The notes below the pieces were generated by a model. The model was not told the origin of the DNA, searched no databases, and saw only the letters and a list, made by a program, of their open reading frames with translations. The translations under genes and the position numbers were made by a program. Below, in pieces: positions 50,411-60,818 of a stretch of 64,000 nucleotides of DNA; positions within the stretch are counted from its first letter, which is position 1, and every line of letters starts with the position of its first letter. The DNA is from Hyphomicrobium_A sp963817485 (GTDB taxonomy: Bacteria; Pseudomonadota; Alphaproteobacteria; Rhizobiales; Hyphomicrobiaceae), in the NCBI GenBank assembly GCA_963817485.1, contig CAWFOR010000026.1, positions 1 through 64,000 on the forward strand, written 5' to 3'.

Positions 50411-51044
50411 TCAGCGGCCGTTCGTAAACATCGCCCCGACGCTCAACGGCGTGAGGACAGCGAGCATCAACAGATGCGCCGCGGGCCAGCCTTGCTGCGC
50501 GCTCGCGTGCCCGCCGTCGGTGCGGTAGCTCGAGAAGGCCTTGCGCACGGTGACGGTCGCAACATCGACCGCCTCCATGGCGGCAACGTTGGCTTCTGCA
50601 GCAGGCCACGCCACCGAGCGCGGCACGCCTGAGGCCATGAACATGCTGGCCATAGGCCAGGCGGCGGGATTGGCCGCGAAGGGAAACATGCCGAGCCACG
50701 CCGCGAAGGGGTTGGCGGCAAATGGGTTCATCGCCGTGAAAGGATTGGCGATCGCGCTGGAGCCGCCAAAGGTGTAGGGCGAAGGGGGCATAGCTCTGCG
50801 GCATGGCCCACGCGAACGGGTTCCACGCAGGCGGCGGCGCGGGCTGCGGAGCCGAGACGGGCCAGCTCCAAGCAAACGTGGGCTGCTGCGGCTCTTGCCG
50901 CGCCGAAGGTTGCAGCGCACTCGCCCAGAAGCTCAGCACCTGATCGGCGAACGCCGCATAAGCGGCCGTCGCGGCGGTCGCGTAGCCAAAGGCAGCGTCG
51001 GTGCAGTGGCGCGTGAAGCGCTCCTGGAGATGTTGGTCGACCAT
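50411..51044 (-). CDS. Phasin-like alanine-rich protein, one apparent frameshift
   Basis: From the ATG at 51044: VDQHLQERFTRHCTDAAFGY and AAYAAFADQVLSFWASALQP, a helix pair like those of polyhydroxyalkanoate phasins, then a Pro-rich stretch WNPFAWAMPQS. Near 50787, at a run of five C (five G on the plus strand), the frame changes. The sequence continues SPYTFGGSSAIANPFTAMNP, PFAANPFAAWLGMFPFAANP, VDVATVTVRKAFSSYRTDGG to the stop at 50411. The repeated NPFAA/NPFTA motif is distinctive. The homopolymer makes a sequencing indel the likely cause. Longer start at 51095 possible. Confidence 0.6.
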
Positions 51045-51227
51045 GCGATGTCGCCTCTCTCGCCTCGGGGAGCCGGAGGCAGCCGGCTCGTTCATCGGCC
51101 GCGGACGAAATGCCGCACACCACGCAACACTAAGCTTTTAGGTGCGCTGCAACAATACGAATTAGCCGATATGGCGCAGAAATTTGCGCAAATCGACGCG
51201 CAAATGCGGTGCAACAAGTCGCAACTA

Positions 51228-51731
51228 TCAGGTCGCGGCGGTTTTCTCCTCGCCCGTCGGATCGGGTGACAGACGGCGGCGGCGCGCGGCGCGCTCATCC
51301 CCGCGCTTGCCGCCACTGCGCCTGCCCGCGGCAAGCCAGTAGGCAATGCCGCCCAGGAAACCCACCGCGAGGTAGGCGCGCATGGCGTAGCTGTTGACGA
51401 TCGAGGGCTGGCCGCCGACCTCGTTCAGGTATTCGGCGCCGAAGCCGGCAAACGCGATCAGGATGCCGACGGTGGCGTAGTAGACCCACGAGCGGATGCA
51501 GCGCCACTCGGCGATGATGAGGGCGATGAGCGCGAAGGGCGCCGCGAAGATGGCCGAATGCGTGGCCGCGAGCAGCGACAGCGTGCCGGCGCTGCTCAAG
51601 CGATCGGGACGCAGGTCGGCGGGCAACGTAGCGATGTCGGCAGGCGTGATCACGAAGGCGACCGTTGCCGCCCCCGCCACGAGGCACGCCACGATGAAGC
51701 CGAAGAGAACTCGAAAGAGCCCGCCGATCAT
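51228..51731 (-). CDS. Four-helix membrane protein, related to the next gene
   Basis: 167 residues. Hydrophobic helices: LFRVLFGFIVACLVAGAATV, AIFAAPFALIALIIAEWR, VYYATVGILIAFAGFGAEYL and AYLAVGFLGGIAYWLAAGR. The C-terminus is basic. The segment RCIRSWVYYATVGI and the ending GFLGGIAYWLAAGR have close counterparts in the protein at 51834-52262, so the two are paralogues. Function unknown. Confidence 0.75.
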   Translation of the reverse strand: MIGGLFRVLFGFIVACLVAGAATVAFVITPADIATLPADLRPDRLSSAGTLSLLAATHSAIFAAPFALIALIIAEWRCIRSWVYYATVGILIAFAGFGAEYLNEVGGQPSIVNSYAMRAYLAVGFLGGIAYWLAAGRRSGGKRGDERAARRRRLSPDPTGEEKTAAT

Positions 51732-51833
51732 ACCCGCATCCTCTGGATAAACTGAGCGTCCCGGGGGTCGAGACTACAAGCTAACCCGCGCTCCTCTCAA
51801 TGGAAAACCTGAAGCCTCCCTAACAGGCGGCGT

Positions 51834-52262
51834 TCACGCGTTGCGGCCGGCGATCAGCCAATAAACGAAGCCGCCGGCGAAGCCCGCCGTGGCGAGCACC
51901 TGCCACACGGCGTGCTCGGGCATGACAAAGCCCCCCGACTGCTGGACGCGGGCGAGCAGCGGGACGGCCGCCAGCGCAAGGCCACCACCGGCCACGTAGT
52001 AGACCAGCGAGCGGATGCGGGCGATCTCGCCGGTAAAGATCACAAGCAGCGTCGGGATGATCGAGACGCCGGCGACCAGCGCGAGACCCTGGTCCATCAT
52101 CGAGAGCGAGGTCGAAATGGTGTCGTTGTCCGGGCCCAGCCGGTGCAACTCCCCCGTGACGCGCTCGAGCCCGAGCGTGAACAACACGAAGCCCGCGGCA
52201 AGCGTCGCCAGGAAGAATGCGAACGCAACGACGATGATGCGGCCGACGATCCTCAGCACCAC
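51834..52262 (-). CDS. Four-helix membrane protein, paralogue of the preceding gene
   Basis: 142 residues with four helices. RIRSLVYYVAGGGLALAAVP and GFAGGFVYWLIAGRNA match the neighbour at 51228-51731 in position and spacing. It lies immediately downstream of rlmN (8 bases between the rlmN stop and its start), so it is probably co-transcribed with rlmN. Function unknown. Confidence 0.75.
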   Translation of the reverse strand: MVLRIVGRIIVVAFAFFLATLAAGFVLFTLGLERVTGELHRLGPDNDTISTSLSMMDQGLALVAGVSIIPTLLVIFTGEIARIRSLVYYVAGGGLALAAVPLLARVQQSGGFVMPEHAVWQVLATAGFAGGFVYWLIAGRNA

Positions 52263-52270
52263 GGGATGCG

Positions 52271-53497
52271 CTAGCCTCCGCTGCCGTCGGCGCCGGTCGC
52301 GACGCGAGCGTTGGCGCGCTCGGACGCTTTCAGCTTAACGCTTGCCGATCGGAGCTGCCCGCAGGCAGCGCTGATGTCGCGGCCGCGCGGCGTGCGCACG
52401 GGGCTTGCGTAGCCTGCCTTGTTCACGATCTCGGCGAAGCGCTCGATCTGCTCCCAGTCGGAGCACTCATACGGCGCGCCGGGCCACGGATTGAACGGGA
52501 TGAGGTTGATCTTCGCCGGGATGCCGGCGACGAGCCGCACGAGCGCGCGTGCGTCGGCGAGGCTGTCGTTGATTCCCTTCAGCATCACGTACTCGAAGGT
52601 GATGCGGCGCGCATTCGACAGGCCCGGGTAGTCGCGGCAAGCCTGCATCAGATCGGCGATCGGATACTTGCGGTTGATGGGCACGAGCTCGTCGCGCAGC
52701 TCATCGCGCGTGGCGTGCAGCGAGATCGCGAGCATGGTGCCAGCCTCCGCGCCCCAGCGCTCGATTTCGGGGACCACGCCGGAGGTCGACAGCGTGATGC
52801 GGCGCTTGGAGACCGAGAGCCCTTCGCCGTCGGCGGCGACCTCGATCGCCTCTTTAACGTTGTCGAAGTTGAAGAGGGGCTCGCCCATGCCCATCAGCAC
52901 GATATTGGTGATCTTGCGCTCGCCTTCGGGAAGGAGCCGCCCGTCGTCGGGGCCGGCCGCTCCGCTCCAGTCGCCGATGCGGTCGCGCGCGAGCAGGATC
53001 TGCCCGACGATCTCCTGCGCCGTGAGGTTGCGCACGAGCCGCTGCGTGCCCGTGTGGCAGAAGCTGCAGGTCAGCGTGCAGCCGACCTGGCTCGAGATGC
53101 ACAAGGTGCCGCGGCCGGGCTCGGGGATGTAGACCGTCTCGATCTCGGGGGCCCTGGCGTCGTTCTCCTGCCGTGCAAGCCGCAGGAGCCACTTACGAGT
53201 GCCGTCGACGGAGACCTGCTCGGTGACGATCTCCGGCCGCGCCAGCGAGTAGTGCTGCTCGAGCGTCGCGCGCAGCTCCTTGGACACGTCCGACATGGCA
53301 TCGAAGCTCGTGACGCCGCGCACGTAGATCCAGCTCCAGAGCTGGTTGACACGCATGCGTCCCTGCTTCTCCGGGACGCCAATGCGCGTCAGCGCAGCGC
53401 GCAGCGCGTCGCGGCTCAGGCCGGCGAGCGAAGGCTTGTGCGAGGCTATCGGCGAGCTCAGCGTTGGGGCCGGGCTCGGATCGGCGACGAGGACCAT
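52271..53497 (-). CDS. rlmN: Dual-specificity 23S rRNA / tRNA adenine-C2 methyltransferase RlmN
   Basis: 408 residues. A radical-SAM enzyme methylating A2503 of 23S rRNA and A37 of some tRNAs. The cluster motif is GCTLTCSFCHTGTQ (CxxxCxxC). RMRVNQLWSWIYVRGV is the N-terminal accessory domain, TLCISSQVGC precedes the cluster, and NIVLMGMGEPLFNFDNV and LSTSGVVPEI follow. The catalytic C-terminal Cys is in RDISAACGQL. I use the ATG at 53497; the open frame continues to 53716. Confidence 0.95.
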   Translation of the reverse strand: MVLVADPSPAPTLSSPIASHKPSLAGLSRDALRAALTRIGVPEKQGRMRVNQLWSWIYVRGVTSFDAMSDVSKELRATLEQHYSLARPEIVTEQVSVDGTRKWLLRLARQENDARAPEIETVYIPEPGRGTLCISSQVGCTLTCSFCHTGTQRLVRNLTAQEIVGQILLARDRIGDWSGAAGPDDGRLLPEGERKITNIVLMGMGEPLFNFDNVKEAIEVAADGEGLSVSKRRITLSTSGVVPEIERWGAEAGTMLAISLHATRDELRDELVPINRKYPIADLMQACRDYPGLSNARRITFEYVMLKGINDSLADARALVRLVAGIPAKINLIPFNPWPGAPYECSDWEQIERFAEIVNKAGYASPVRTPRGRDISAACGQLRSASVKLKASERANARVATGADGSGG

Positions 53498-53570
53498 GGC
53501 GGAATCTGCTGCGAAGATCAGTTCGGCGTTTGCTTGCGCCTTATCTAACGTGTCTTCCCGCCGCCTTAAA

Positions 53571-53610
53571 GACTGCAAAACCCCGCGCGCCGGTTCGCCG
53601 GCGGCGGGGC
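53571..53610 (-). terminator. Intrinsic terminator of the 67-residue gene
   Basis: An imperfect GC stem, CCCCGCGCGCCGG (53581-53593) against CCGGCGGCGGGG (53598-53609), has a TTCG loop. On the minus strand it is followed by TTTTGC. It is 63 bases after the stop at 53673. Confidence 0.65.
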
Positions 53611-53672
53611 CTGTCGAAATGACGTTTCTTTTGTCATGCCGGGCGCGATAGCGCCCCGTCTCATGCCAGCGT

Positions 53673-53876
53673 TCAGGCCGCCGGCACCCAACGTCCCGCC
53701 ACATAGCCGAAAGCAACCGCGTCGGGGTGCAGCCGCGCAGACTGCCGCAGTTCCTCGGCCGCTTTCACGTCGGCATCCTTCACCTCGACTGGCGAGCGAA
53801 CGCCGTCATAGGAGCCGTGAAAGCCGCTGAGCAGGATGACCCGCTTACCTCGTACCTCGATCTTCGGGCATGCCAT
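53673..53876 (-). CDS. Small hypothetical protein
   Basis: 67 residues, soluble: MACPKIEVRGKRVILLSGFH, GVRSPVEVKDADVKAAEELR, PDAVAFGYVAGRWVPA. The gene is supported by a very strong Shine-Dalgarno (AGGAGGTGACGC before the ATG) and a terminator downstream. Not recognised. It is its own short transcription unit upstream of rlmN. Confidence 0.7.
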   Translation of the reverse strand: MACPKIEVRGKRVILLSGFHGSYDGVRSPVEVKDADVKAAEELRQSARLHPDAVAFGYVAGRWVPAA

Positions 53877-54081
53877 GCGTCACCTCCTGCAGAGGGCGGC
53901 AGCGCGGGAAAATGAGCTCGGGGGGACTTGCTCGCCTGCCATGCCGGCAGACACCCGCCTAAAACTGCCAACCACCTACAACACTCACCATACGTGACAA
54001 TTGCGACACGCGAAATAACATTCCGTTACGATGGGGTAAGGAGAATGTTGACAAAATTAGATGCACTGCACCATGCGCCGC

Positions 54082-55443
54082 TCAATTTCCGAGCGGCACC
54101 TTGAGCTGCAGCCGTCCCGTCCACGTCTCCGGCGTAGCGCTGCTTGCGCTTTCGACACCGCCCGTCGCCTGCAGGCTGGAGCCTTCCTTCACGCTGAGCG
54201 CGACCCCCGCTTCCGCTTTCAAATGCATGTCGGCCGCGTTGCCGGTGGTGACGGTCGTGGCCTTGAGTGCGGAGAACTCATCGAAGCCGACGAAGCCGCC
54301 GACCGCCGCACGCGGCTCGATGAAGGTGTCGCCGTCGACTGCGAAGCGGCGCGAGACCTCGGGCAGAACCTCGATGCGGCCCGTGCCGGCAGCCTTGGTG
54401 GCACCCGTCGTGTCGTCGCGCACCGCGTCCTCGAGATAGACGAGGCCCACGCTCGGCGCCACCTTCCAGCCTTCGACCTCGCGCGTGCCCGTGAGCTTGG
54501 CGCGCATCAGCCGTCGGTTGGTGAGCGTTTCGCCCATCTCAACGGCGTGGTCGGCGTTCTCCGTCTCGCCCCAAGCCGCGCGACCGTCGAAAGTGACGCC
54601 GCTCAGCAGCCGCATGCTGAGATAAGGGCCGGCCATCCAGCCCGAAGCCGCGATTTCCGCCGGCGCATAGCGGGCGGTCTCGACGCCGCGGTCGAGCTGC
54701 GCCAACGCGCCAACGAGGATGTCGGGGCCGATCATCGAACGCGTGCCGAAGTAGAGGATGCCGAGGTTGCCGTTGCCGGGACCGAGATCGGCTGCGGTCG
54801 CCGCGTAGTTCTGCATGCGGCCTTCGAGCCAGAGATCGACGAGGCCCGGCTGCGGCTTCTGCCCAGCGGCGGCGGTGATCTCCGATAGGCTGACGGAGAA
54901 CGCCACCTGCCGCGGTCTTCCCTCCTCGTCGACGTCGACGGTGCTCGCGAGCGGCTTATCGGCGTTGGCGATGGGGGTGGGGCTGCGGTCGAGGCGGATG
55001 CGATCAGGCTCCTGCGCCTTCACCAGGTCGTTGCGGCGCGCGAGAAAGGCCGCATCTGCGGCCGCGGACTGCGCCGAGGTGCAGGAGATGCGGATCGTCG
55101 CGGGGCCGTCGGCTCCGGCGGCAAAGCGCAGCGCGAAGGTGTCGGCTTGCGGGGCGCGCAGGATGCCCGCGGTGGCGCCGCCGGCGGCAATCAAGGTGAG
55201 CGGAGCACCTGCACCCGAGATGAGCGTGGCCGAGGCGCCGCTGGCGGTGATGCCGAGCGTATCGCCTGCATCAAGTGCGAGCGCGCGCGTCACCGCGGCG
55301 CCCGCGGAGAGATCGACATTGAGCGAACCGCTGTTGGCCGCGGTGCAGCCGGCGCTTGCGAGCGCGTCCGTGCCGCCGGCGGCGGAGATCGCGGCCACTG
55401 CCGCAACCACCGCCCCAAATCGTCCTCGTCCGTGCGTGTTCAT
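54082..55443 (-). CDS. Outer-membrane beta-barrel (autotransporter-type) protein
   Basis: 453 residues. A signal peptide ends near ALASAG. Residues 30-125 form a Ser/Ala/Thr-rich beta passenger (SGSLNVDLSAGAAV, GDTLGITASGASATLISGAG). From about residue 180 amphipathic strands alternate in the style of an autotransporter barrel: VDLWLEGRMQNYAA, ILYFGTRSMIGPDILVGALA, GWMAGPYLSMRLLSGVTFDG, FIEPRAAVGGFVGF and a final WTGRLQLKVPL. Autotransporter barrels normally end in an aromatic residue; this one ends LGN, which is unusual. It is 138 bases downstream of the sulfatase-activating operon on the same strand. Confidence 0.72.
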   Translation of the reverse strand: MNTHGRGRFGAVVAAVAAISAAGGTDALASAGCTAANSGSLNVDLSAGAAVTRALALDAGDTLGITASGASATLISGAGAPLTLIAAGGATAGILRAPQADTFALRFAAGADGPATIRISCTSAQSAAADAAFLARRNDLVKAQEPDRIRLDRSPTPIANADKPLASTVDVDEEGRPRQVAFSVSLSEITAAAGQKPQPGLVDLWLEGRMQNYAATAADLGPGNGNLGILYFGTRSMIGPDILVGALAQLDRGVETARYAPAEIAASGWMAGPYLSMRLLSGVTFDGRAAWGETENADHAVEMGETLTNRRLMRAKLTGTREVEGWKVAPSVGLVYLEDAVRDDTTGATKAAGTGRIEVLPEVSRRFAVDGDTFIEPRAAVGGFVGFDEFSALKATTVTTGNAADMHLKAEAGVALSVKEGSSLQATGGVESASSATPETWTGRLQLKVPLGN

Positions 55444-55581
55444 AATCGCACCTCACGTTCGGATGTCGGGAATCGTTCTCTGCTGCCCGCCAAAGCCGAC
55501 ATAAATGTGGACGTTGGCGCAAGGGCTTAACTGCCCCGCGCGAGGCGCATAGCAACAGATTTTTGCGATCAAGCGCTGCGC

Positions 55582-56646
55582 TCAGGGCGCCAGAGGTGCG
55601 CCGCCGCGCGGGCTGGCATTGAGCACAGTGCGGAAGCCGACGTGGCCGGCGCTCAAGTCCACCTCCTGCGGCTGACGTGAGGTGGGGCGGTAGCGTGCGC
55701 AATAGTTATGGGCGCACAAATACGATCCACCCTTGATGACCTTGCTCGGTGCCTGGCCGGCGATAAGCCCTACCTGCATGAGATCGGGCCCGACGGGATT
55801 GACCGCGGGCTCCTTGGAATGGCCGGCGCGGTACCAATCGCTCGTCCACTCCCACACGTTGCCTATCATGTCGAAGAGTCCATAGCCGTTCGCCGGAAAG
55901 CAGCCGACCGGAGCGGTGCCGACATAGCGGTCCTCGCCGCTGTTGTAGACGGGGAAGACGCCTTGCCAGGTGTTGGCGATGGGCGTGCCGTCCGGAGCGT
56001 AGGCGCTCATCCAGTCCTGCTCGTCCATCTTGCCGCCGCGCGCGGCGAACTCCCACTGCGCTTCCGTCGGCAGATCACGGCCGAGCCAGCGTGCGTAGGC
56101 GAGCGCATCCTCGTAGGCGACGTGCACCACGGGATGATTCTCCCGGCCGGCGATGGTCGAGCCGGGGCCCTCGGGCTCACGCCAGTTGGCTCCTTTGACG
56201 TACTGCCACCACTGCGCGTTGCTGCCGTTGCGGTCGGCTTTCATCGGCTGCACGAACAGCGCTGAGCCGGGCGCCAGCAGGTCCTCGCTGGCGCCGGGGT
56301 GCGTCCTCGGGTCAAGCCCGCGCTCGGCGAGCGTCACGTAGTGCGTTGTCGCCACGAAGCGGGCGAACTGGGCGTTCGTCACCTCGTGGCGGTCGATCCA
56401 GAAGGGATCGACGCGCACGATGTGGGTGAAGCGCTCCTCGGGCTGCTCGCGGTCGGAGCCCATGACGAAGCTACCGCCGGGGATAGACACCATTCCGAGC
56501 GTCGCGTTCTTGCCATCGGGCAGACCGGAATAGGCTGCGCACAGCTTCTGTACAGCACTGACTGTCGCCTCCTCGGCCGCGCTTGGCGCAGCCAGGGCCG
56601 CGATCGCAGTTGCGCAAGCTACGAGGCAAGGGACGAGGCGCTTCAC
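55582..56646 (-). CDS. Formylglycine-generating enzyme (sulfatase-modifying factor family), exported
   Basis: 354 residues with a signal peptide (CATAIAALAAPSAA). The FGE fold starts at GMVSIPGGSFVMGSDREQPE, then FWIDRHEVTNAQFARFVATT, DLPTEAQWEFAARGG and FDMIGNVWEWTSDW. The active-site Cys pair is present in KVIKGGSYLCAHNYCARYRP, spaced as in human and Mycobacterium FGE (C-x4-C), so it should convert a sulfatase Cys to formylglycine using oxygen and copper. Its ATG overlaps the sulfatase stop by four bases, giving a direct substrate-enzyme pair. Periplasmic location of a maturation enzyme is notable. Confidence 0.9.
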   Translation of the reverse strand: MKRLVPCLVACATAIAALAAPSAAEEATVSAVQKLCAAYSGLPDGKNATLGMVSIPGGSFVMGSDREQPEERFTHIVRVDPFWIDRHEVTNAQFARFVATTHYVTLAERGLDPRTHPGASEDLLAPGSALFVQPMKADRNGSNAQWWQYVKGANWREPEGPGSTIAGRENHPVVHVAYEDALAYARWLGRDLPTEAQWEFAARGGKMDEQDWMSAYAPDGTPIANTWQGVFPVYNSGEDRYVGTAPVGCFPANGYGLFDMIGNVWEWTSDWYRAGHSKEPAVNPVGPDLMQVGLIAGQAPSKVIKGGSYLCAHNYCARYRPTSRQPQEVDLSAGHVGFRTVLNASPRGGAPLAP

Positions 56647-58400
56647 GGCGTCGGCCTTCCGACGCCCTGCTCCTCCGTCGCCTTCTTGCGCAGCTCCTGC
56701 ATCTTCGGCAGGAGATCATAGACGGGCGGATTGTTCGACATGAACCCGATCTTGAACTGCGGTGGATACTTGATGAGCTCCTTCAGATAGAAGCCCGACG
56801 CCGCCATGATCGGCACGGAGACCGGGATGTGGCGGATACCGACGCTCACGTCCTCCTGCGGGTTGGTATAGAGATTGAAGACGATGCCGCCGCCCGAGTC
56901 GGTGAAGATCGGGCCTGAGAAGCCACCCCAATCGCCCTTCTGCACGACCCCATTCTCGATCTCGGCCGTCATCACGCCCTTGAACTCGTCGATGCGCAGC
57001 GCGGCGTAGTATTGGTTGAGCGTGTAGGGCCGGCTGCGACGCGCCGATAGTCCGTTGTCCGCGACGAGAAACGAAGCCTGGTCGACACCGTCGATGTAGG
57101 TGGTCTTCGGGAAGAGATCGGCGAGCTCCGCGCCCCGGACGCCCGCAAGCGATAGCATCGTCGGCAGAATGTCGGCGTCGTCGAACAGGCCGTCGGACTT
57201 GCGCGGGCTAATCATGCCCTTCCAGTAAACAAACGTGGGCACGCGCACGCCGCCTTCCCAGCTCGAGCCCTTGCAGCCGCGGAACGGCGTGCGACCGTGG
57301 GGAGGCACCTCGCACTCGGGGCCGTTGTCGGAGGACAGCAGGATCAGAGTGTTGTCGAGCTCGCCGATGGCCGCGAGCCTGTCGACGAGCTGACCCAGCG
57401 TGTAGTCCATCTGCACCATGCAGTCGCCGTACACGGTGCGCGACATCGACTTTCCGGCCCATTCGTCGGACGGATAATTGTCGAAATGGCAGCCACGCGT
57501 CGCGTGGTAGAGAAAGAAGGGCTGCTTGGACCCCTTCATCTTGTCGAGAAACGCGAGGCTCGTATCGAGCCAGTGCTTGTCCAGCTCCTTGATGTAGTTG
57601 AGCTCGATCAGCTTGCCATTCTCGCACTTCTCCTTGTCGCCCGGCGTGCAGTGCACCTCGTAGTGACTGAAGTCGTCGTTCTCCACCATCTTGAAGCGCT
57701 CGGGGCTGAGCGCGACCTCCGGATTGAAGTAGACGTCGCGCCACTCGGTGTACATGTCGGAGACGCCGAGGAAGCCGACGTAATCGTCGTAACCGACGTT
57801 TTGCGGCAGGGAGCCCTGGTTCTCGCCCATGTGCCATTTGCCGACGCCCTGCGTGATGTAGCCGTGCTGCTTCAGGAGCAGCGGCATCGTCGTGGCGCCG
57901 TCGAGACCGCCCGCTTCGCCGTACATGGGCGGACGCAGGATGCCATGGTGCAGCGGGTTCTGCCCGGTGTGGATCGTCGCTCGCGTCGGCGAGCAGGACG
58001 GAGTTGAATAGGCGGACGTGAGCAGCAGGCCCTCGGCGGCGAGCCGGTCCATGACCGGCGTGTCGTTGCCGACGGCCGTGCCACCGCCGTTGAAACCTGG
58101 GTCCATCCAGCCGACGTCATCCATGAGGAAGATGAGGATGTTGGGCTTCTTGCCGGTCTTGGCCTCGAGCGCAGCAAGCTTGTCGCGCGCCGCCTTGTCC
58201 TGCTCGGGGTGGAGGACGACCGGGTACATGTTGTCTGCAGGCTTCACGTCCTGCAGGTGCAGGTACTGCTCGGGATGACTGAAGCCCGGCGCCGTCGTCG
58301 GGCCCGTCGTTGCACCGCGGATGTTCTCCTGCGCCAGCGCCGAGGTCGCAGCGAGCGTCAGCGCCGCGCTAAGAAGCGCGCGTGCGAGCGTAGAGGACAT
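56643..58400 (-). CDS. Periplasmic arylsulfatase (type I, Cys-type)
   Basis: 585 residues with a signal peptide (LARALLSAALTLAATSALA). NILIFLMDDVGWMDPGFNGGG provides metal-binding Asp residues. The formylglycine signature is YSTPSCSPTRATIHTG (C-x-P-x-R-x5-TG), where the Cys is the one to be oxidised. GVGKWHMGE holds catalytic Lys and His, ILLSSDNGPECEVPPHGRTP the second metal site, and WEGGVRVPTFVYWKG follows. It resembles bacterial arylsulfatases AslA/AtsA; the substrate is unknown. It is the first gene of the operon with the FGE. Confidence 0.94.
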   Translation of the reverse strand: MSSTLARALLSAALTLAATSALAQENIRGATTGPTTAPGFSHPEQYLHLQDVKPADNMYPVVLHPEQDKAARDKLAALEAKTGKKPNILIFLMDDVGWMDPGFNGGGTAVGNDTPVMDRLAAEGLLLTSAYSTPSCSPTRATIHTGQNPLHHGILRPPMYGEAGGLDGATTMPLLLKQHGYITQGVGKWHMGENQGSLPQNVGYDDYVGFLGVSDMYTEWRDVYFNPEVALSPERFKMVENDDFSHYEVHCTPGDKEKCENGKLIELNYIKELDKHWLDTSLAFLDKMKGSKQPFFLYHATRGCHFDNYPSDEWAGKSMSRTVYGDCMVQMDYTLGQLVDRLAAIGELDNTLILLSSDNGPECEVPPHGRTPFRGCKGSSWEGGVRVPTFVYWKGMISPRKSDGLFDDADILPTMLSLAGVRGAELADLFPKTTYIDGVDQASFLVADNGLSARRSRPYTLNQYYAALRIDEFKGVMTAEIENGVVQKGDWGGFSGPIFTDSGGGIVFNLYTNPQEDVSVGIRHIPVSVPIMAASGFYLKELIKYPPQFKIGFMSNNPPVYDLLPKMQELRKKATEEQGVGRPTP

Positions 58401-58567
58401 GGGTCAGGCTCCGAATTCGGCTACGAGAAACGACAAGCGGCGTCTCGTGCGGGCGGCCGACATCGGCCCGGGGCACGACGGAAGGTTTCGTCAGCCTAGT
58501 GAGGAGGATTTAACCGTGGGTATCCGAAGACGAAGCAACTCGACGCGAATGCGGCGCGGCGCCCGCC

Positions 58568-59881
<1,314 letters not shown>

Positions 59882-59893
59882 CGATTGGCGGTC

Positions 59894-60214
59894 CTAGTGG
59901 GCGGAGACGTACTTGAGCCCGACAATGCAGGCGATGAGCGCGACGAGCAGCAGGACGCGAGCCGGGGCCGCATCCTCGTTGTAGAGGGCGACGCCGAGCA
60001 GCGCTGTCCCGGCAGCACCGATCCCGGTCCACACGGCGTAGGCCGTGCCGAGCGACACGCCTTCGAGCGAGCGGTTGAGGAAGTAGAAGCTCGCAATGCC
60101 GATCGCGAAGAACGACACTGTCGGCACGATGCGGGAGAGCCCATCCGTGTAGCGGAACACGGTCGTGGCGACGACCTCGAGCCCGCCCGCGACAAACAGA
60201 TAGAACCACGCCAT
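59894..60214 (-). CDS. Small multidrug resistance (SMR) family transporter
   Basis: 106 residues with four membrane helices. The essential Glu is in WFYLFVAGGLEVVATTVFRY (residue 13). GVSLGTAYAVWTGIGAAGTALLG is the family signature. The SugE/Gdx subgroup exports guanidinium, while EmrE-type exports quaternary cations; the sequence alone does not settle this. No guanidine riboswitch is visible, since only 31 bases separate it from hslV. It is placed between hslV and hslU, 12 bases before hslU. Confidence 0.88.
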   Translation of the reverse strand: MAWFYLFVAGGLEVVATTVFRYTDGLSRIVPTVSFFAIGIASFYFLNRSLEGVSLGTAYAVWTGIGAAGTALLGVALYNEDAAPARVLLLVALIACIVGLKYVSAH

Positions 60215-60245
60215 GTACGCTTCTCCTTGAAGGGGGGGGAGCTGC

Positions 60246-60818
60246 CTAGCGGCTCGAAGGCAGGCTTTCGATCACGATGTTGGTGTTGGTGTAGACGCAG
60301 ATCTCGGCCGCGATCCCCATCGCCTTGCGCGCGATCTTTTCCGCGTCGAGCGGCTCATCCAGCAGCGCGCGGGCGGCGGCGAGCGCGTAGTTGCCGCCAG
60401 ATCCGATGCCCATGACGTGACGCTCGGGCTCGAGCACGTCACCGGTGCCGGTGAGGACGAGCGTCGTCTCGCGGTCGGCGACGAGCATCATCGCCTCGAG
60501 CCGGCGCAGGTAGCGGTCGGTGCGCCAGTCCTTGGCCAGCTCGACGCAGGCGCGGGTCAACTGGCCCGGGTACTGCTCGAGCTTGGTCTCTAGCCGCTCA
60601 AACAACGTGAACGCATCCGCCGTGGCGCCGGCGAAGCCACCGATGACGTCGCCCTTGCCGAGCGTGCGCACCTTGCGGGCGTTCGCCTTGATGATGGTGG
60701 CGCCGAGGCTCACTTGGCCGTCGCCGGCAATGACCACACGGCCATCTTTACGAATGGTGAGTATGGTGGTCGCGTGCCAGGATTGGGGTTGAGCCGGTTG
60801 CGAGCCGTCGCTTTGCAT
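60246..60818 (-). CDS. hslV: ATP-dependent protease proteolytic subunit HslV
   Basis: 190 residues. A threonine protease of the proteasome beta type. The mature N-terminal Thr is in WHATTILTIRKDGRVVIAGD, near residue 17, so a short propeptide is removed, as in other Hyphomicrobiales. GDGQVSLGATIIKANARKVR, GDVIGGFAGATADAFTLFER and MGIGSGGNYALAAARAL are canonical. It diverges from hisB across 137 bases. Confidence 0.96.
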   Translation of the reverse strand: MQSDGSQPAQPQSWHATTILTIRKDGRVVIAGDGQVSLGATIIKANARKVRTLGKGDVIGGFAGATADAFTLFERLETKLEQYPGQLTRACVELAKDWRTDRYLRRLEAMMLVADRETTLVLTGTGDVLEPERHVMGIGSGGNYALAAARALLDEPLDAEKIARKAMGIAAEICVYTNTNIVIESLPSSR

